Below, piece after piece: positions 9,771 to 19,047 of a stretch of DNA of 64,000 bases. Under the pieces are notes generated by a model, which was given only the letters and a program-made list of their open reading frames with translations, was not told the DNA's origin and made no database searches. Origin of the DNA: Kibdelosporangium persicum (GTDB taxonomy: Bacteria; Actinomycetota; Actinomycetes; Mycobacteriales; Pseudonocardiaceae); contig NZ_JAAATY010000016.1 of the NCBI RefSeq assembly GCF_013280595.1, positions 124,001 to 188,000 of the forward strand, read 5' to 3'. A program made the position numbers and the translations under genes. How positions within the stretch are numbered: position 1 is the first letter of the stretch; every line of letters begins with the position of its first letter.

Positions 9771-10937
9771 TCACCACTGCTGTGGCGGCTGCTGCTGACC
9801 GTATCCGGGGGGCGGCTGGCCGTAACCCGGCGGCGGCTGCTGGCCCGGCGGCTGCTGCCCAGGCTGCTGCTGGCCGTACCCGGGCGGAGGGGGCTGGTGC
9901 CCGAAGCCGGGCGGCGGCGGCTGCTGGCCGTACGGTGCCGGACCGAACCCGGGGGGCGGCGGCTGCTGGAACCCGCCGGTGTGGTGCTGCGGGGCGCCGC
10001 CCACGCCGACGTACGCCTTGGTGGCCGGGAAGAACTGCAGCGCACCGAGACCGGTCACGACGATGCCCGCGATCAGGCTGTAGATGACCCAGCCGAACAT
10101 GTCGGCGTCGATCGGGAGATCGCCCTTGACGATCAGCATGATCAGCGAGCCGAGCAGCATCAGGCCACCGCCGACGAGCAGCAGCGTCGCGCCCAGCTTG
10201 TTCTTCAGGAAGATCATCGCGCCCGCGGCGACCGCGGCCAGGCCACCGAGCGCCGTCGCGATGGACAGGATCCACACCATGGCGCCTGCCGGAGCGCTGA
10301 CGTTGTCCAGTGCCCCTGCCGGAGCGTTGGAGTACGCCTCGGCGTAGTCGCTGATGTCGCCCATCGCGACGAACACCAGGATGGCGGAGATCAGGCCGAG
10401 GATCGCGGCCAGACCGGCGACGATCCAGGTGATCATCTGGGTGTTGCCGCCACCGCCCTGCGGGCCGTACCCGGGCGGCGGACCGTAACCGGGCGGCGCG
10501 TACGCGCCAGGCTGCTGGTAGCCAGGAGGTGGCCCGTACCCCGGCTGGGGTGGCGGCTGGTTGCCCGGTGACGGCTGACCGAACTGCGACGGCTGGCCGT
10601 AGTTGCCCATGACCTGCGTCTGCTGCTGGCCGGGCGGCGGCGGGAACCCGCCCGGAGGCGACGGCGGCTGGTCGGCCGCGCTGGGCGGAGGCTCGTACTG
10701 CGGCGCCGGCGGCGGCATCGAGCCAGGCGGCACCATCTGGGTGGACTCACCCTGCTGTGGATGCTGCCCTTGCTGGCCGGGCTGGACCATCTGGGTCGCC
10801 TCCGGCGACTGGTCCGGCTGCCGCCCCTGGCCGGGCTGCATCACCTGCGTGCTCTCCGGTTGATCCGGCGGCCCGCCCTGCTCCTGCGGTGGCTGGCCGC
10901 CCTGGTACGGCTCGTTCGGCGGCTGCGGAGCACTCAT
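9771..10937 (-). CDS. Proline/glutamine-rich membrane protein with repeated TQ(V/M) motifs
   Basis: 388 residues from the ATG at 10937, which has AAGG upstream. Residues 1–165 are a disordered Pro/Gln/Gly region containing threonines at 30, 48, 66, 107 and 166 in the context (E/D/Q/N)xTQ(V/M), three of them followed by a proline-rich PG motif (for example ESTQVMQPGQ). Residues about 168–310 carry four hydrophobic helices, and the tail is again PPPGYGQQ repeats ending PPQQW. The recurring acidic-x-T-Q-hydrophobic context looks like serine/threonine kinase phosphoacceptor or FHA-docking sites; that is inference. It sits between metB and cbs next to an RDD paralogue with the same motif. Confidence 0.8.
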   Translation of the reverse strand: MSAPQPPNEPYQGGQPPQEQGGPPDQPESTQVMQPGQGRQPDQSPEATQMVQPGQQGQHPQQGESTQMVPPGSMPPPAPQYEPPPSAADQPPSPPGGFPPPPGQQQTQVMGNYGQPSQFGQPSPGNQPPPQPGYGPPPGYQQPGAYAPPGYGPPPGYGPQGGGGNTQMITWIVAGLAAILGLISAILVFVAMGDISDYAEAYSNAPAGALDNVSAPAGAMVWILSIATALGGLAAVAAGAMIFLKNKLGATLLLVGGGLMLLGSLIMLIVKGDLPIDADMFGWVIYSLIAGIVVTGLGALQFFPATKAYVGVGGAPQHHTGGFQQPPPPGFGPAPYGQQPPPPGFGHQPPPPGYGQQQPGQQPPGQQPPPGYGQPPPGYGQQQPPQQW

Positions 10938-11083
10938 CGCCCTTAACAACTCCCTAGGCCTGGACATACTCGTTCGGGTGTAACGCTAGTCCAGGCCAGG
11001 ACGATTCGCCGGAAACGACCCGGTCTTCCGCGAAACAGGAAAAAGGGGCCCGTCACCCGAGCCCCGTGCGGTAGGTCAACCGG

Positions 11084-12058
11084 TCACCACTGCTGTGGCG
11101 GCTGCTGCCCGTACTGCTGCGGCTGACCGTACGGCTGCTGCGGCGCCTGGCCGTACTGCTGGTAGCCCTGCGGCACCTTCGGCGCCTCGATGACGATCGT
11201 GTTGACGATCTTGTCCGACCAGGTCTGCCGCTTGGCGTCCCACAACGGCGCGAGGAACCCGATCCACAGCGGTAACGCGTCGATGAAGTGCAGGATGTGC
11301 CGGCCGAACGCCAGGCCGAAGCCGATCACCTGGCCGCTGTCCTCCCGGACGACCTTGATGCCCGCGGCCTTCTTGCCCCACGACTGTCCCTTGGTCCCAC
11401 CGAGGTAACACGTGTTGTAGAAGACGAACACGAGGCCGAGCAGGCTGCCCAGGGCGGTCAGCGCGTAGACCTCGGCGCCGAAGGCGATACCGACGATGAT
11501 GCCGTTGATGACGCCGAGCGAGCCGTAGTCGACCAGGCCACCGAGGAACCGCTGTCCCCAGGACGCGTACTGGTACGCGCCGCCATACTGGTACGGCGCA
11601 CCCCCGGGGTAGCCAGGCTGCTGAGGCGGGTAGCCCGGAGGCTGCTGCTGCGGATAGCCCGGAGGGGCCTGCTGACCGAGCTGCTGACCGAAGCCCTGCT
11701 GCTGCGGGTGCCCGTAACCCTGCGGCGGCTGCTGCTGGGGCTGGCCGGGCTGCTGGGGCTGGAGGTGGCCGGGCGGCGGCGTCGGCTGGCCGTACCCCTG
11801 AGGCGGCTGGGGCTGCTGCGCGGCGGGCGGCTGCTGCACGGGCTGCGGCCCGGACGGCTGGCCGCCCTGGCCCGGCCGGACCACCTGCGTGGCCTCGGGC
11901 TGGTCGTTCTGCCCTGGCCGGACCACCTGGGTGGCGTCCGGGTTCGGGTTCTGGGCAGCCGGTTTGCCGGGACCGCCGAGCGCGATCGTCGGCTCCGGGT
12001 TCGCCAGCGCACCAGGTGGCTGCTGGGGTGGCTGGTTCGGGTTCTGCGGAGCTGTCAT
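11084..12058 (-). CDS. RDD-family membrane protein with proline-rich N terminus (Pra-like)
   Basis: 324 residues. Residues 1–150 are Pro/Gln rich and include two near-identical motifs, DATQVVRPGQ (T43) and EATQVVRPGQ (T57). The RDD domain spans about 153–290, with the arginine-bearing first helix (WGQRFLGGLVDYG), GQSWGKKAAGIKVV and a C-terminal DKIVNTIVIE. The order cbs–this gene–metB matches M. tuberculosis cbs–pra–metB, so this is the likely orthologue of the proline-rich antigen Pra. It ends in QPPQQW like its neighbour. Function unknown; RDD proteins are suspected small-molecule or ion transporters. Confidence 0.85.
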   Translation of the reverse strand: MTAPQNPNQPPQQPPGALANPEPTIALGGPGKPAAQNPNPDATQVVRPGQNDQPEATQVVRPGQGGQPSGPQPVQQPPAAQQPQPPQGYGQPTPPPGHLQPQQPGQPQQQPPQGYGHPQQQGFGQQLGQQAPPGYPQQQPPGYPPQQPGYPGGAPYQYGGAYQYASWGQRFLGGLVDYGSLGVINGIIVGIAFGAEVYALTALGSLLGLVFVFYNTCYLGGTKGQSWGKKAAGIKVVREDSGQVIGFGLAFGRHILHFIDALPLWIGFLAPLWDAKRQTWSDKIVNTIVIEAPKVPQGYQQYGQAPQQPYGQPQQYGQQPPQQW

Positions 12059-12122
12059 CGGGCGTATCCCCCTGCCGTCGGCACGCTACTGGCGCAACAC
12101 GCTAACCGATCGGCGCCGACAG

Positions 12123-13496
12123 TCAGCTTCCGGCCAGGTAGCCCAGCAGGTCCTGCCGGGTCACCACGCCCGCGGGCTTGCCGTCGACGAGCACCAACGC
12201 GCCGTCGGCACCGGCCAGTGCCTTCATCGCCACGTTGATCTGCTCGTTCGCGCCGATCGTCGGCAACGGCGCCGTCATGTGCTTGTCCAGCCGGTCCGCC
12301 AGGTTGGCCTTGCCGGTGAACAGTGCGTCAAGCAGGTCACGCTCGTTGACCGCGCCCACGACCTCGGCGGCCATCACGGGCGGTTCGGCGCTGACGACGG
12401 GCATCTGGCTGACGGAGAACTCACGCAGGTACGCGACCGCGTCCGCGACCGTCTCAGTGGGGTGCGCGTGCACGAGCTCGGGGACACGGCCGTCCTTGCG
12501 ACGCAGCACGTCACCGACCGTGCCACCGCTGTGCTCCGGCGGCAGGAAACCGTACGACGCCATCCAGCGGTCGTTGAAGACCTTGGACAGGTAACCACGG
12601 CCGCCGTCCGGCAGCAGTACGACGATCACGTCGTCCGGGCCGCACCGCTCGGCCAGCCGGACCGCGGCCGCCGCGGCCATCCCGCACGAGCCGCCGACCA
12701 GCAGCGCCTCCTCACGGGCGAGGCGGCGGGTCATGGTGAACGAGTCCGCGTCGGAGATCTCGATGATCTCGTCGGCGATGTCGCGGTCGTACGTCTCCGG
12801 CCAGAAGTCCTCGCCGACGCCCTCGACCAGGTACGGACGGCCCGTGCCGCCGGAGTACACCGAGCCCTCCGGGTCCGCGCCGATGATCTTCACGCGGCCG
12901 TCGGAGACCTCTTTGAGGTAACGGCCGGTGCCGGAGATCGTGCCGCCGGTGCCGACGCCCGCGACGAAGTGCGTGATCCTGCCCTCGGTCTGGCGCCACA
13001 GCTCGGGGCCGGTGGTCTCGTAGTGGCTGACCGGGTTCTGCGGGTTGGCGTACTGGTTGGGCTTCCAGGCGCCTTCGATCTCGCGGACCAGCCGGTCGGA
13101 GGTGTTGTAGTACGAGTCGGGGTGCTCCGGCGGGACCGCGGTCGGGCAGACCACCACACGGGCGCCGTACGCCTTGAGCACGTTGCGCTTGTCCTCGCTG
13201 ACCTTGTCCGGGCAGACGAAGACGCACTCGTATCCCTTGCGCTGGGCCACCATGGCCAGGCCGACGCCGGTGTTGCCGGAGGTCGGCTCGACGATCGTGC
13301 CGCCCGGCCTGAGCTCGCCGGACTTCTCGGCCGCCTCGATCATCCGCTCGGCGATCCGGTCCTTCACGCTGCCGCCGGGGTTGACGTACTCGACCTTGGC
13401 CAGCACCAGCGGCCGCAGGCCCTCGGTCACCGAGTTCAACCGGACCAGCGGCGTATTGCCGATGAGATCGACGACGTGCTCGACGTACTCCACCAC
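12123..13496 (-). CDS. cbs: Cystathionine beta-synthase with C-terminal CBS domain pair
   Basis: 457 residues. The catalytic fold-type II PLP domain covers 1–320: PLP lysine K45 in NPGGSVKDR, substrate loop TSGNTG (72–77) and phosphate loop GVGTGGTISG. Two CBS motifs follow (about 335–457), as in M. tuberculosis Cbs. It condenses homocysteine with serine to cystathionine, the first step of reverse transsulfuration. There is no haem-binding N-terminal extension, so regulation by AdoMet through the CBS pair is possible but not shown. It ends 64 nt upstream of the RDD gene's start codon and both are on the minus strand. Confidence 0.93.
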   Translation of the reverse strand: MVEYVEHVVDLIGNTPLVRLNSVTEGLRPLVLAKVEYVNPGGSVKDRIAERMIEAAEKSGELRPGGTIVEPTSGNTGVGLAMVAQRKGYECVFVCPDKVSEDKRNVLKAYGARVVVCPTAVPPEHPDSYYNTSDRLVREIEGAWKPNQYANPQNPVSHYETTGPELWRQTEGRITHFVAGVGTGGTISGTGRYLKEVSDGRVKIIGADPEGSVYSGGTGRPYLVEGVGEDFWPETYDRDIADEIIEISDADSFTMTRRLAREEALLVGGSCGMAAAAAVRLAERCGPDDVIVVLLPDGGRGYLSKVFNDRWMASYGFLPPEHSGGTVGDVLRRKDGRVPELVHAHPTETVADAVAYLREFSVSQMPVVSAEPPVMAAEVVGAVNERDLLDALFTGKANLADRLDKHMTAPLPTIGANEQINVAMKALAGADGALVLVDGKPAGVVTRQDLLGYLAGS

Positions 13497-13542
13497 TGTC
13501 TCCTTCTGGCGGCCCTCGTGGGGCAGTGCGACTCGAGCCAGC

Positions 13543-14763
13543 CTAGCTCGCGGTTCCGAGCCAGGTCAGGGCGGCGACACGGAGTGCGTCGACGCCCGTC
13601 GTCAGGGTCGGTTCCAGCACCGGCGCGAACACCGACGAGTGGTTGCTCGGCAGCGCCTCCATCCCGCCGCGCTGGAACGCCTCCATCACCACCTGGAACT
13701 CCAGGCCGCCCCAGAACCAGAACACCGTGGGCACGCCCGCGGCCTCGCCGAAGATGCCGATGTCCTCACTGCCGGTGATCACCGGCATGGTCATCACCTT
13801 GTCGGCACCGAACCTCCCGGTGAACGCCGCGACCGTCCTCGCGGTGGCCTCGGGGTCGCTCACGAGCACGGGCGCGCTGTCGTTCCAGTCGAACTCGGGG
13901 TCCTTGACCGCGCCGCTCGCCGCCGCCTCGGCCCGGACGATCCGCTCGATCGCGGCTCGCACCAGGTCGTGCGTCTGCTTGCTGTACGTGCGCATGTTGA
14001 TGCCCAGCTCGGCGGTGTCCGGGATGACGTTGTCCTTGGTGCCCGCGTGCACCCGGCCCACCGTGACCACCGCGGTCTCGGCGGGCGGGACCTCCCTGGC
14101 GACGATGCCCTGCAACCGCGTGACGACGTTGGCGGCCATCAGGATCGGGTCGACGGTCGTCTCCGGACGTGATCCGTGGCCGCCGCGGCCGTGCAGCGTG
14201 ACCTGGACCGAGTCGGCGCCCGCCATCACCGGTCCGGTGCCGTAGCCGACCATTCCGGCGGGCAGCGGGCCGACGTGCTGGCCCAGCACGATGTCCGGCT
14301 TGCCGAACCGCTCGAACAGGCCGTCGGCGACCATCGCCCGCGCGCCCTGCGCGGTCTCCTCGGCGGGCTGGAACACCAGCATGAGCGTGCCGGACCACTC
14401 GGCCCTGGCTTCTATGAGAAGCTGTGCCGCACCGACCAGACAGGCCACGTGCATGTCGTGGCCGCAGGCGTGCATCACGCCGGGAACTTTGCTGGCGTAC
14501 GGCAGGCCCGTCTTTTCCTCTACCGGCAAGGCATCCATGTCGGCGCGGAGCATGACCACCGGACCGTCACCGTTGCGTAGCAGGGCGACGATTCCCGTCC
14601 CGCCGACTCCGGTCGTGACTTCGTAGCCCAACGGAACGAGTACGGCGGCGATCCGCTCAGCGGTCCGGTGCTCGTGTCCGGAGAGCTCCGGGTGTGCGTG
14701 CAGATCACGGTAGAAATCGGCCAGGTCCACTCGGCTCACTGTAATCGACCTGCGCTTTTTCAC
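13543..14763 (-). CDS. M20-family amidohydrolase (hippurate hydrolase/N-acyl-amino-acid deacylase type)
   Basis: 406 residues. The metal-site motifs RADMDALPV and HACGHDMHVA are intact and the family sequence HGRGGHGSRP marks the dimerisation/lid domain. It should remove an acyl group from N-acyl amino acids or an aminoacyl conjugate in the cytosol. The frame opens with a GTG at 14763 (KKRRS), and an in-frame GTG at 14739 (SRVDLADF) is equally plausible. It lies 46 nt upstream of cbs on the same strand and divergent from the gene at 14825. Confidence 0.88.
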   Translation of the reverse strand: MKKRRSITVSRVDLADFYRDLHAHPELSGHEHRTAERIAAVLVPLGYEVTTGVGGTGIVALLRNGDGPVVMLRADMDALPVEEKTGLPYASKVPGVMHACGHDMHVACLVGAAQLLIEARAEWSGTLMLVFQPAEETAQGARAMVADGLFERFGKPDIVLGQHVGPLPAGMVGYGTGPVMAGADSVQVTLHGRGGHGSRPETTVDPILMAANVVTRLQGIVAREVPPAETAVVTVGRVHAGTKDNVIPDTAELGINMRTYSKQTHDLVRAAIERIVRAEAAASGAVKDPEFDWNDSAPVLVSDPEATARTVAAFTGRFGADKVMTMPVITGSEDIGIFGEAAGVPTVFWFWGGLEFQVVMEAFQRGGMEALPSNHSSVFAPVLEPTLTTGVDALRVAALTWLGTAS

Positions 14764-14824
14764 TCGTCCGGATCTTCACGGGCGGCCGGGGCCGACGTAT
14801 CGTTCATCACGGGGAGTGTTTTCC

Positions 14825-15757
14825 ATGAAACTGAGCGTGCACCTTCTCCTCGAGAGAACAGACCATCCGGACATCCACGAGATCGGCGGGCGGCTGTTCG
14901 CGGTGGGGCCCGCACCGCCGCGTGAGGTGCTCGTCCCGGACTTCGGCATCAGAGTCGCCGCCAACTCGGTGTACCTGCCCGCGATCGGGCTCGACCCGGA
15001 ATGGTCACGGGCCCTGGCGCACAACGGGCTCGTACGCGGCATGACGGGCTCCCATACCGTGCATGTCGAAGCACGGCAACCCCTATCGCAAGTACTCGCC
15101 GAACTGCTCGCCCGGTACACCTCGACCCGCTATCGCACCGAAGTGCCGTTGCTGGACATCATCCGTGCCGTACCGCCACGGTCGAACGTCGTGGCACAGC
15201 TGGATCTGACGTTGCGCCACCGGGTGCGAGCCGGGCTGAACGTCGGGCCGCGGGAACCCGAACTGCGGCACCGCGGCGAGTTCTACGTGTTCGCCGAAGA
15301 CCACTGGTTCCTCGTCGACCGGGGCCACCTGGCCGCACTGGAGGGCACACTGGCCGCGATCCCGGACGTGACAGGCGAAATCGCGTTACAGCCGTGTGTT
15401 TCCCTTGCCCGGCACGCGGATCTGATGACCCGCGAGATGGACCTGGTGTTCACCACGCCGACGTTCGCCCGGGCGAGCGCGACCGCCAAGCGGTACCGGG
15501 AATGGCCGTCCTGCCGGGAGGAACTGTCCGGCGTCCACGCCGCCGAATGGCCGGGCTGGACGGTGGGCGAACCGCGGTTCGTCTACGCGGTGGATCCCCC
15601 GGGCGCGTTGCCGTTCCTCAACAAGGTCACCCTGCTGCACAACATAACGAGGATCCGCCGGTACGGCTTCGAGGTCGCCTTCGCCCGCCACCCCATCCCC
15701 ACCTGCACCGTTCCCTTCCCCCGGACCGAAGGTCTACCTCTTCGTAACCCCCATTAG
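14825..15757 (+). CDS. Protein of unknown function, possibly a short TIGR04141/DUF6119-type protein
   Basis: 310 residues from the ATG at 14825, with GGGGAG upstream. It opens with a KLSVHLLLER strand and then DFGIRVAANSVYL, DIIRAV and RGEFYVFAEDHWFLVD, an order that recalls the sporadically distributed TIGR04141/DUF6119 proteins, which are normally about 500 residues. That assignment rests on pattern memory only. There is no signal peptide and no transmembrane segment. It occupies the place that the lipase lipU has in the matching M. tuberculosis neighbourhood. Confidence 0.5.
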   Translation: MKLSVHLLLERTDHPDIHEIGGRLFAVGPAPPREVLVPDFGIRVAANSVYLPAIGLDPEWSRALAHNGLVRGMTGSHTVHVEARQPLSQVLAELLARYTSTRYRTEVPLLDIIRAVPPRSNVVAQLDLTLRHRVRAGLNVGPREPELRHRGEFYVFAEDHWFLVDRGHLAALEGTLAAIPDVTGEIALQPCVSLARHADLMTREMDLVFTTPTFARASATAKRYREWPSCREELSGVHAAEWPGWTVGEPRFVYAVDPPGALPFLNKVTLLHNITRIRRYGFEVAFARHPIPTCTVPFPRTEGLPLRNPH

Positions 15758-15827
15758 GGGACATTCCGGGTGCCCTGGATGTCATGATCCGTGTACAACT
15801 GGGATCAGGCTGCGAGGGGAGGCGACC

Positions 15828-16598
15828 ATGGGGATATTGCGAGGGATTCGGGTCGCCGCTGTGGCTCTGGGCGGGGTGGGCGGGCTGTCCGGCGCGATGT
15901 ACGGACTGCTCACCGGACAGGGCAGGCGGGCGCGGACATTGATCGGGCGGTCCACAAGCGACCCCCACCGGGCGGACGGGCTCTACGAGGGCGGCGTCGG
16001 CAGCGTGCTGAAGTTCGCCGTACTGGGTGATTCCCTGGCCGCGGGGCTCGGTGCGGAGAACGCCGAGGAGTTGCCGGGGGTGTTGCTCGCCCGCGGTCTG
16101 GTCGAGGAGACCGGCCGTTCGGTGCGCCTGACGACGTACGCCCGGGTCGGTGCGACCACGCGGACGTTCATCTCCCAGGTCGACCAGGCGGTGGCGGACC
16201 CGCCGGACCTGGCGCTGGTGATCATCGGCGGCAACGACGTGACCGGGAAGATGCGGGTCCGCACATCCGCGGCGTTGCTGGGCATCGAGGTGGCCCGGCT
16301 GCGGCACGCGGGTGCCGCGGTGGTCGTCGCGACGTGCCCCGATCTCGGCACGATCAGGCCGATCCCGCAGCCGCTGCGCTCAGTGGTGCGGCAGTGGGGA
16401 CGCATGCTCGCCAAGGCGCAACGGCAAGCGGTGTTGCGGGCCGGCGGGGTGCCCGTGCCGATCGGTGACCTGATCTCGTCGGAGTTCCACCTGCGGTATT
16501 CGGAGCTGTTCAGCCCGGACCGCTTCCACCCGAACGGCGCCGGATACCGGCACGCTTCGAATGTGCTGCTGGCACCCCTGTGCCAGGCAGTGACGTAG
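15828..16598 (+). CDS. Membrane-anchored SGNH/GDSL hydrolase
   Basis: 256 residues. An N-terminal hydrophobic helix (residues 8–28) anchors or exports the protein. The catalytic serine is S69 in FAVLGDSLAAG, block III is GGND (N136) and the Asp–His pair is in DRFHPNGAGY near residue 240. This is the Rv1075c-type GDSL esterase that sits beside a thiolase in mycobacteria, as it does here. The ribosome binding site AGGGGAGG lies 6 nt before the ATG. The substrate is probably an ester or acetylated glycan of the envelope. Confidence 0.9.
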   Translation: MGILRGIRVAAVALGGVGGLSGAMYGLLTGQGRRARTLIGRSTSDPHRADGLYEGGVGSVLKFAVLGDSLAAGLGAENAEELPGVLLARGLVEETGRSVRLTTYARVGATTRTFISQVDQAVADPPDLALVIIGGNDVTGKMRVRTSAALLGIEVARLRHAGAAVVVATCPDLGTIRPIPQPLRSVVRQWGRMLAKAQRQAVLRAGGVPVPIGDLISSEFHLRYSELFSPDRFHPNGAGYRHASNVLLAPLCQAVT

Positions 16599-16673
16599 CT
16601 CCCCTGGCGAACCCGGCCGCGGCGCCTAGGCTGACTGGTGAGTAACTTCTCACCGGAGCAAAGGAGCTGCACC

Positions 16674-17894
16674 ATGCCCGAGGCCGTCATCGTCTCGGCC
16701 GCCCGATCGCCGATCGGACGAGCCGGCAAAGGATCGCTGGTCAGCATCCGGCCGGACGACCTGGCCGTCCAGATCGTGCGCGCGGCGCTGGACAAGGTGC
16801 CCCAGCTCGACCCGGCCGAGATCGACGACCTGATCCTGGGCTGCGGACTGCCCGGCGGCGAGCAGGGCTTCAACATGGGCCGCGTGCTCGCCGTCGAACT
16901 CGGCTACGACCACCTGCCCGGCTGCACCGTGACCCGGTACTGCGCGTCCAGCCTGCAGTCGACCCGGATGGCCTTCCACGCCATCAAGGCGGGCGAAGGC
17001 GACGTGTTCATCTCGGCCGGCGTGGAAACGGTGTCCCGGTTCGCCAAGGGCAGCTCCGACTCGTGGCCGGACACGCACAACCCGCTGTTCGCCGACGCCG
17101 AGGCCCGTACCGCGTCGGCCGCCTCGCAGGGCGCTTCCTCATGGGAGGACCCGCGTTCGTCCGGCCAGGTGCCGGACGTCTACATCGCCATGGGCCAGAC
17201 CGCGGAGAACCTGGCGCTGCTGAAGGACGTCTCCCGCGAGGACATGGACCACTTCGGCGTGCGCTCGCAGAACCTGGCGGAGAAGGCGATCGCCGACGGC
17301 TTCTGGGCCAAGGACATCACGCCGGTCACGCTGCCTGACGGCACCGTCGTGTCGGCGGACGACGGCCCGCGGCCGGGCGTGACGTACGAGAAGACCTCGC
17401 AGCTGAAGCCGGTCTTCCGTCCCGACGGCAGGGTGACCGCGGGCAACTGCTGCCCGCTCAACGACGGCGCCGCGGCGCTCGTGATCATGAGCTCCGACAA
17501 GGCCGCTGCCCTCGGCGTCACGCCGCTCGCCCGGATCGTGTCGACCGGTGTCTCCGGCCTGTCGCCGGAGATCATGGGCCTCGGCCCGGTCGAGGCCTCG
17601 CAGCGCGCGCTGGCCCGCGCGGGCATGTCGATCGACGACATCGACCTCGTCGAGATCAACGAAGCCTTTGCCGCGCAGGTGATCCCGTCCTACCGTGACC
17701 TCGGCATCGACATCGACAAGCTGAACGTCAACGGCGGCGCGATCGCCGTGGGCCACCCGTTCGGCATGACCGGCGCCCGCATCACCACGACGCTCATCAA
17801 CTCCTTGCAGCACCACGACAAGCAGTTCGGCCTGGAGACGATGTGCGTCGGCGGCGGCCAGGGCATGGCCATGGTCATCGAACGCCTCAGCTGA
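16674..17894 (+). CDS. fadA: Acetyl-CoA C-acyltransferase (thiolase)
   Basis: 406 residues from the ATG at 16674, with AAGGAG 7 nt upstream. All three active-site motifs are present: nucleophile C90 (RYCASSLQS), H361 ([14 protein letters not shown]) and the acid/base C391 (CVGGGQGMA), plus NEAFA. It carries out thiolytic cleavage of 3-ketoacyl-CoA in beta-oxidation, or the reverse. Its position beside the GDSL esterase and cbs mirrors M. tuberculosis fadA3. The 3' end is overlapped on the other strand by a decayed lectin gene. Confidence 0.93.
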   Translation: MPEAVIVSAARSPIGRAGKGSLVSIRPDDLAVQIVRAALDKVPQLDPAEIDDLILGCGLPGGEQGFNMGRVLAVELGYDHLPGCTVTRYCASSLQSTRMAFHAIKAGEGDVFISAGVETVSRFAKGSSDSWPDTHNPLFADAEARTASAASQGASSWEDPRSSGQVPDVYIAMGQTAENLALLKDVSREDMDHFGVRSQNLAEKAIADGFWAKDITPVTLPDGTVVSADDGPRPGVTYEKTSQLKPVFRPDGRVTAGNCCPLNDGAAALVIMSSDKAAALGVTPLARIVSTGVSGLSPEIMGLGPVEASQRALARAGMSIDDIDLVEINEAFAAQVIPSYRDLGIDIDKLNVNGGAIAVGHPFGMTGARITTTLINSLQHHDKQFGLETMCVGGGQGMAMVIERLS

Positions 17895-18429
17895 TCTCCG
17901 TCACTGGTGCGGGACCGGCCGTCCCGCACCAGGGCGTTGGCGCAGCCGAGCCACCAGTGCACGGACGGACCCGCGACCATGTCGTCCGGCTGGCCGGCCT
18001 GCGCGAAGTTGTGCGTCGCGTTGCCGAGCACGAACAGGAACTTCTGGCTGTGCTGGTTGAGCATGAGCCCGCCGGACCGGTTGACGCCCCACCGTTGGCT
18101 GGCGCCGCCGTGGCAGTCGAACTGCACGGCGTGCGCGCCGTTGTGCGTCTGGAAGCCGGCGATCTCCAGGCACTTTCCACTGTGGACGTTCTGGACGATT
18201 TCCGGTCGCGGTGTTGTAGTGCCACTGCTGGTTGGTGCCGCCGTGGCAGTCGAACTGCACGACCGCGCGAAGTTGTCCGTCCGGAAGCCGATGACCTCCA
18301 GGCACTTGCGGCTGTGCTGGTTCTGGATCAGTTTGTGGTAGCGGATCTCCGCCGACGCGGGCGCGGCCACCCGGCGAACAGGGTGATGCCGATCGCCGTC
18401 AATGCGAGCAGGATTCGCGTCTTGCCCAT
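17887..18429 (-). pseudogene. Ricin-type beta-trefoil lectin, frameshifted remnant
   Basis: From an ATG at 18429 the reading gives a signal peptide ([20 protein letters not shown]) that breaks frame near 18370 and resumes as [16 protein letters not shown], a plausible signal-peptidase site followed by a ricin repeat ([12 protein letters not shown]). Between about 18200 and 18265 the frame is shifted again: [15 protein letters not shown] is read in another frame before it returns to [13 protein letters not shown]. At least three indels therefore separate recognisable QxW-type repeats. No clean stop ends the lectin frame, which runs into the antisense of the thiolase 3' end. Either a genuine pseudogene or clustered sequencing errors would explain this. 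Confidence 0.75.
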
Positions 18430-18521
18430 GAGCTCTCCCCTCTCGGTCAGGAGAGAGCGTCGTCCGGGACCGTTCCCGTCCGGAAGGGAGCCCGGTCCCG
18501 GTCCACTCGGGAACGCCGGCG

Positions 18522-19016
18522 TCAGCCCTCGATCTCCCTGTCCTTCTCCTCGCCGCGGCGGCGCAGGTAGTTGAAGCCGGGGATGCCGAGCACGGCCTGC
18601 CGGACGTCCTTGGCGACGTCGAGCAGCTCGTGGATGTCCGGGCCGACCCGGTCGAGGGTGCCCAGGATCGGCATGATGTCCTCGACCAGGTGCTCGGCCA
18701 GCCTGGGCAGTTCGTCCACCAGCTTGATGGCGGCTTCGACCTCGTGCGCGGACATCTCGGCGGCGAACTGGACCATCGGCTTGGTGGCCCGCACGACGTC
18801 CTCGGCCGCGATCGCCACCACCCGGGCGTGTTCGACCGCGGCCTCGGCCGACGTGATCACCGTGTCGGTTCGTTCGACCAGTTCGTTCGCCCGGCGCACG
18901 GCCTGCTCCGCGGCGGTGAGCAGGTTGAACACCCGGCCCGGGATCGAGACCACCGTGGTCACGGTCTGCACGGCCCAGCCGAATACGGTCCGCGGACCGG
19001 GGATGTTGAGCGCCAT
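18522..19016 (-). CDS. Helical protein of unknown function
   Basis: 164 residues, almost entirely helical and amphipathic, with alternating small hydrophobic and charged residues ([19 protein letters not shown] and similar stretches) suggesting a long coiled coil or helical bundle. The N terminus ([20 protein letters not shown]) is moderately hydrophobic and might bind the membrane. A charged tail ([13 protein letters not shown]) ends the protein. It begins 31 nt after the EspG-like gene on the same strand and may belong to that transcript. No family was recognised. Confidence 0.65.
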   Translation of the reverse strand: MALNIPGPRTVFGWAVQTVTTVVSIPGRVFNLLTAAEQAVRRANELVERTDTVITSAEAAVEHARVVAIAAEDVVRATKPMVQFAAEMSAHEVEAAIKLVDELPRLAEHLVEDIMPILGTLDRVGPDIHELLDVAKDVRQAVLGIPGFNYLRRRGEEKDREIEG

Positions 19017-19047
19017 ACGTCGATTCTGCCGAAAATCCGGCGCCGGC

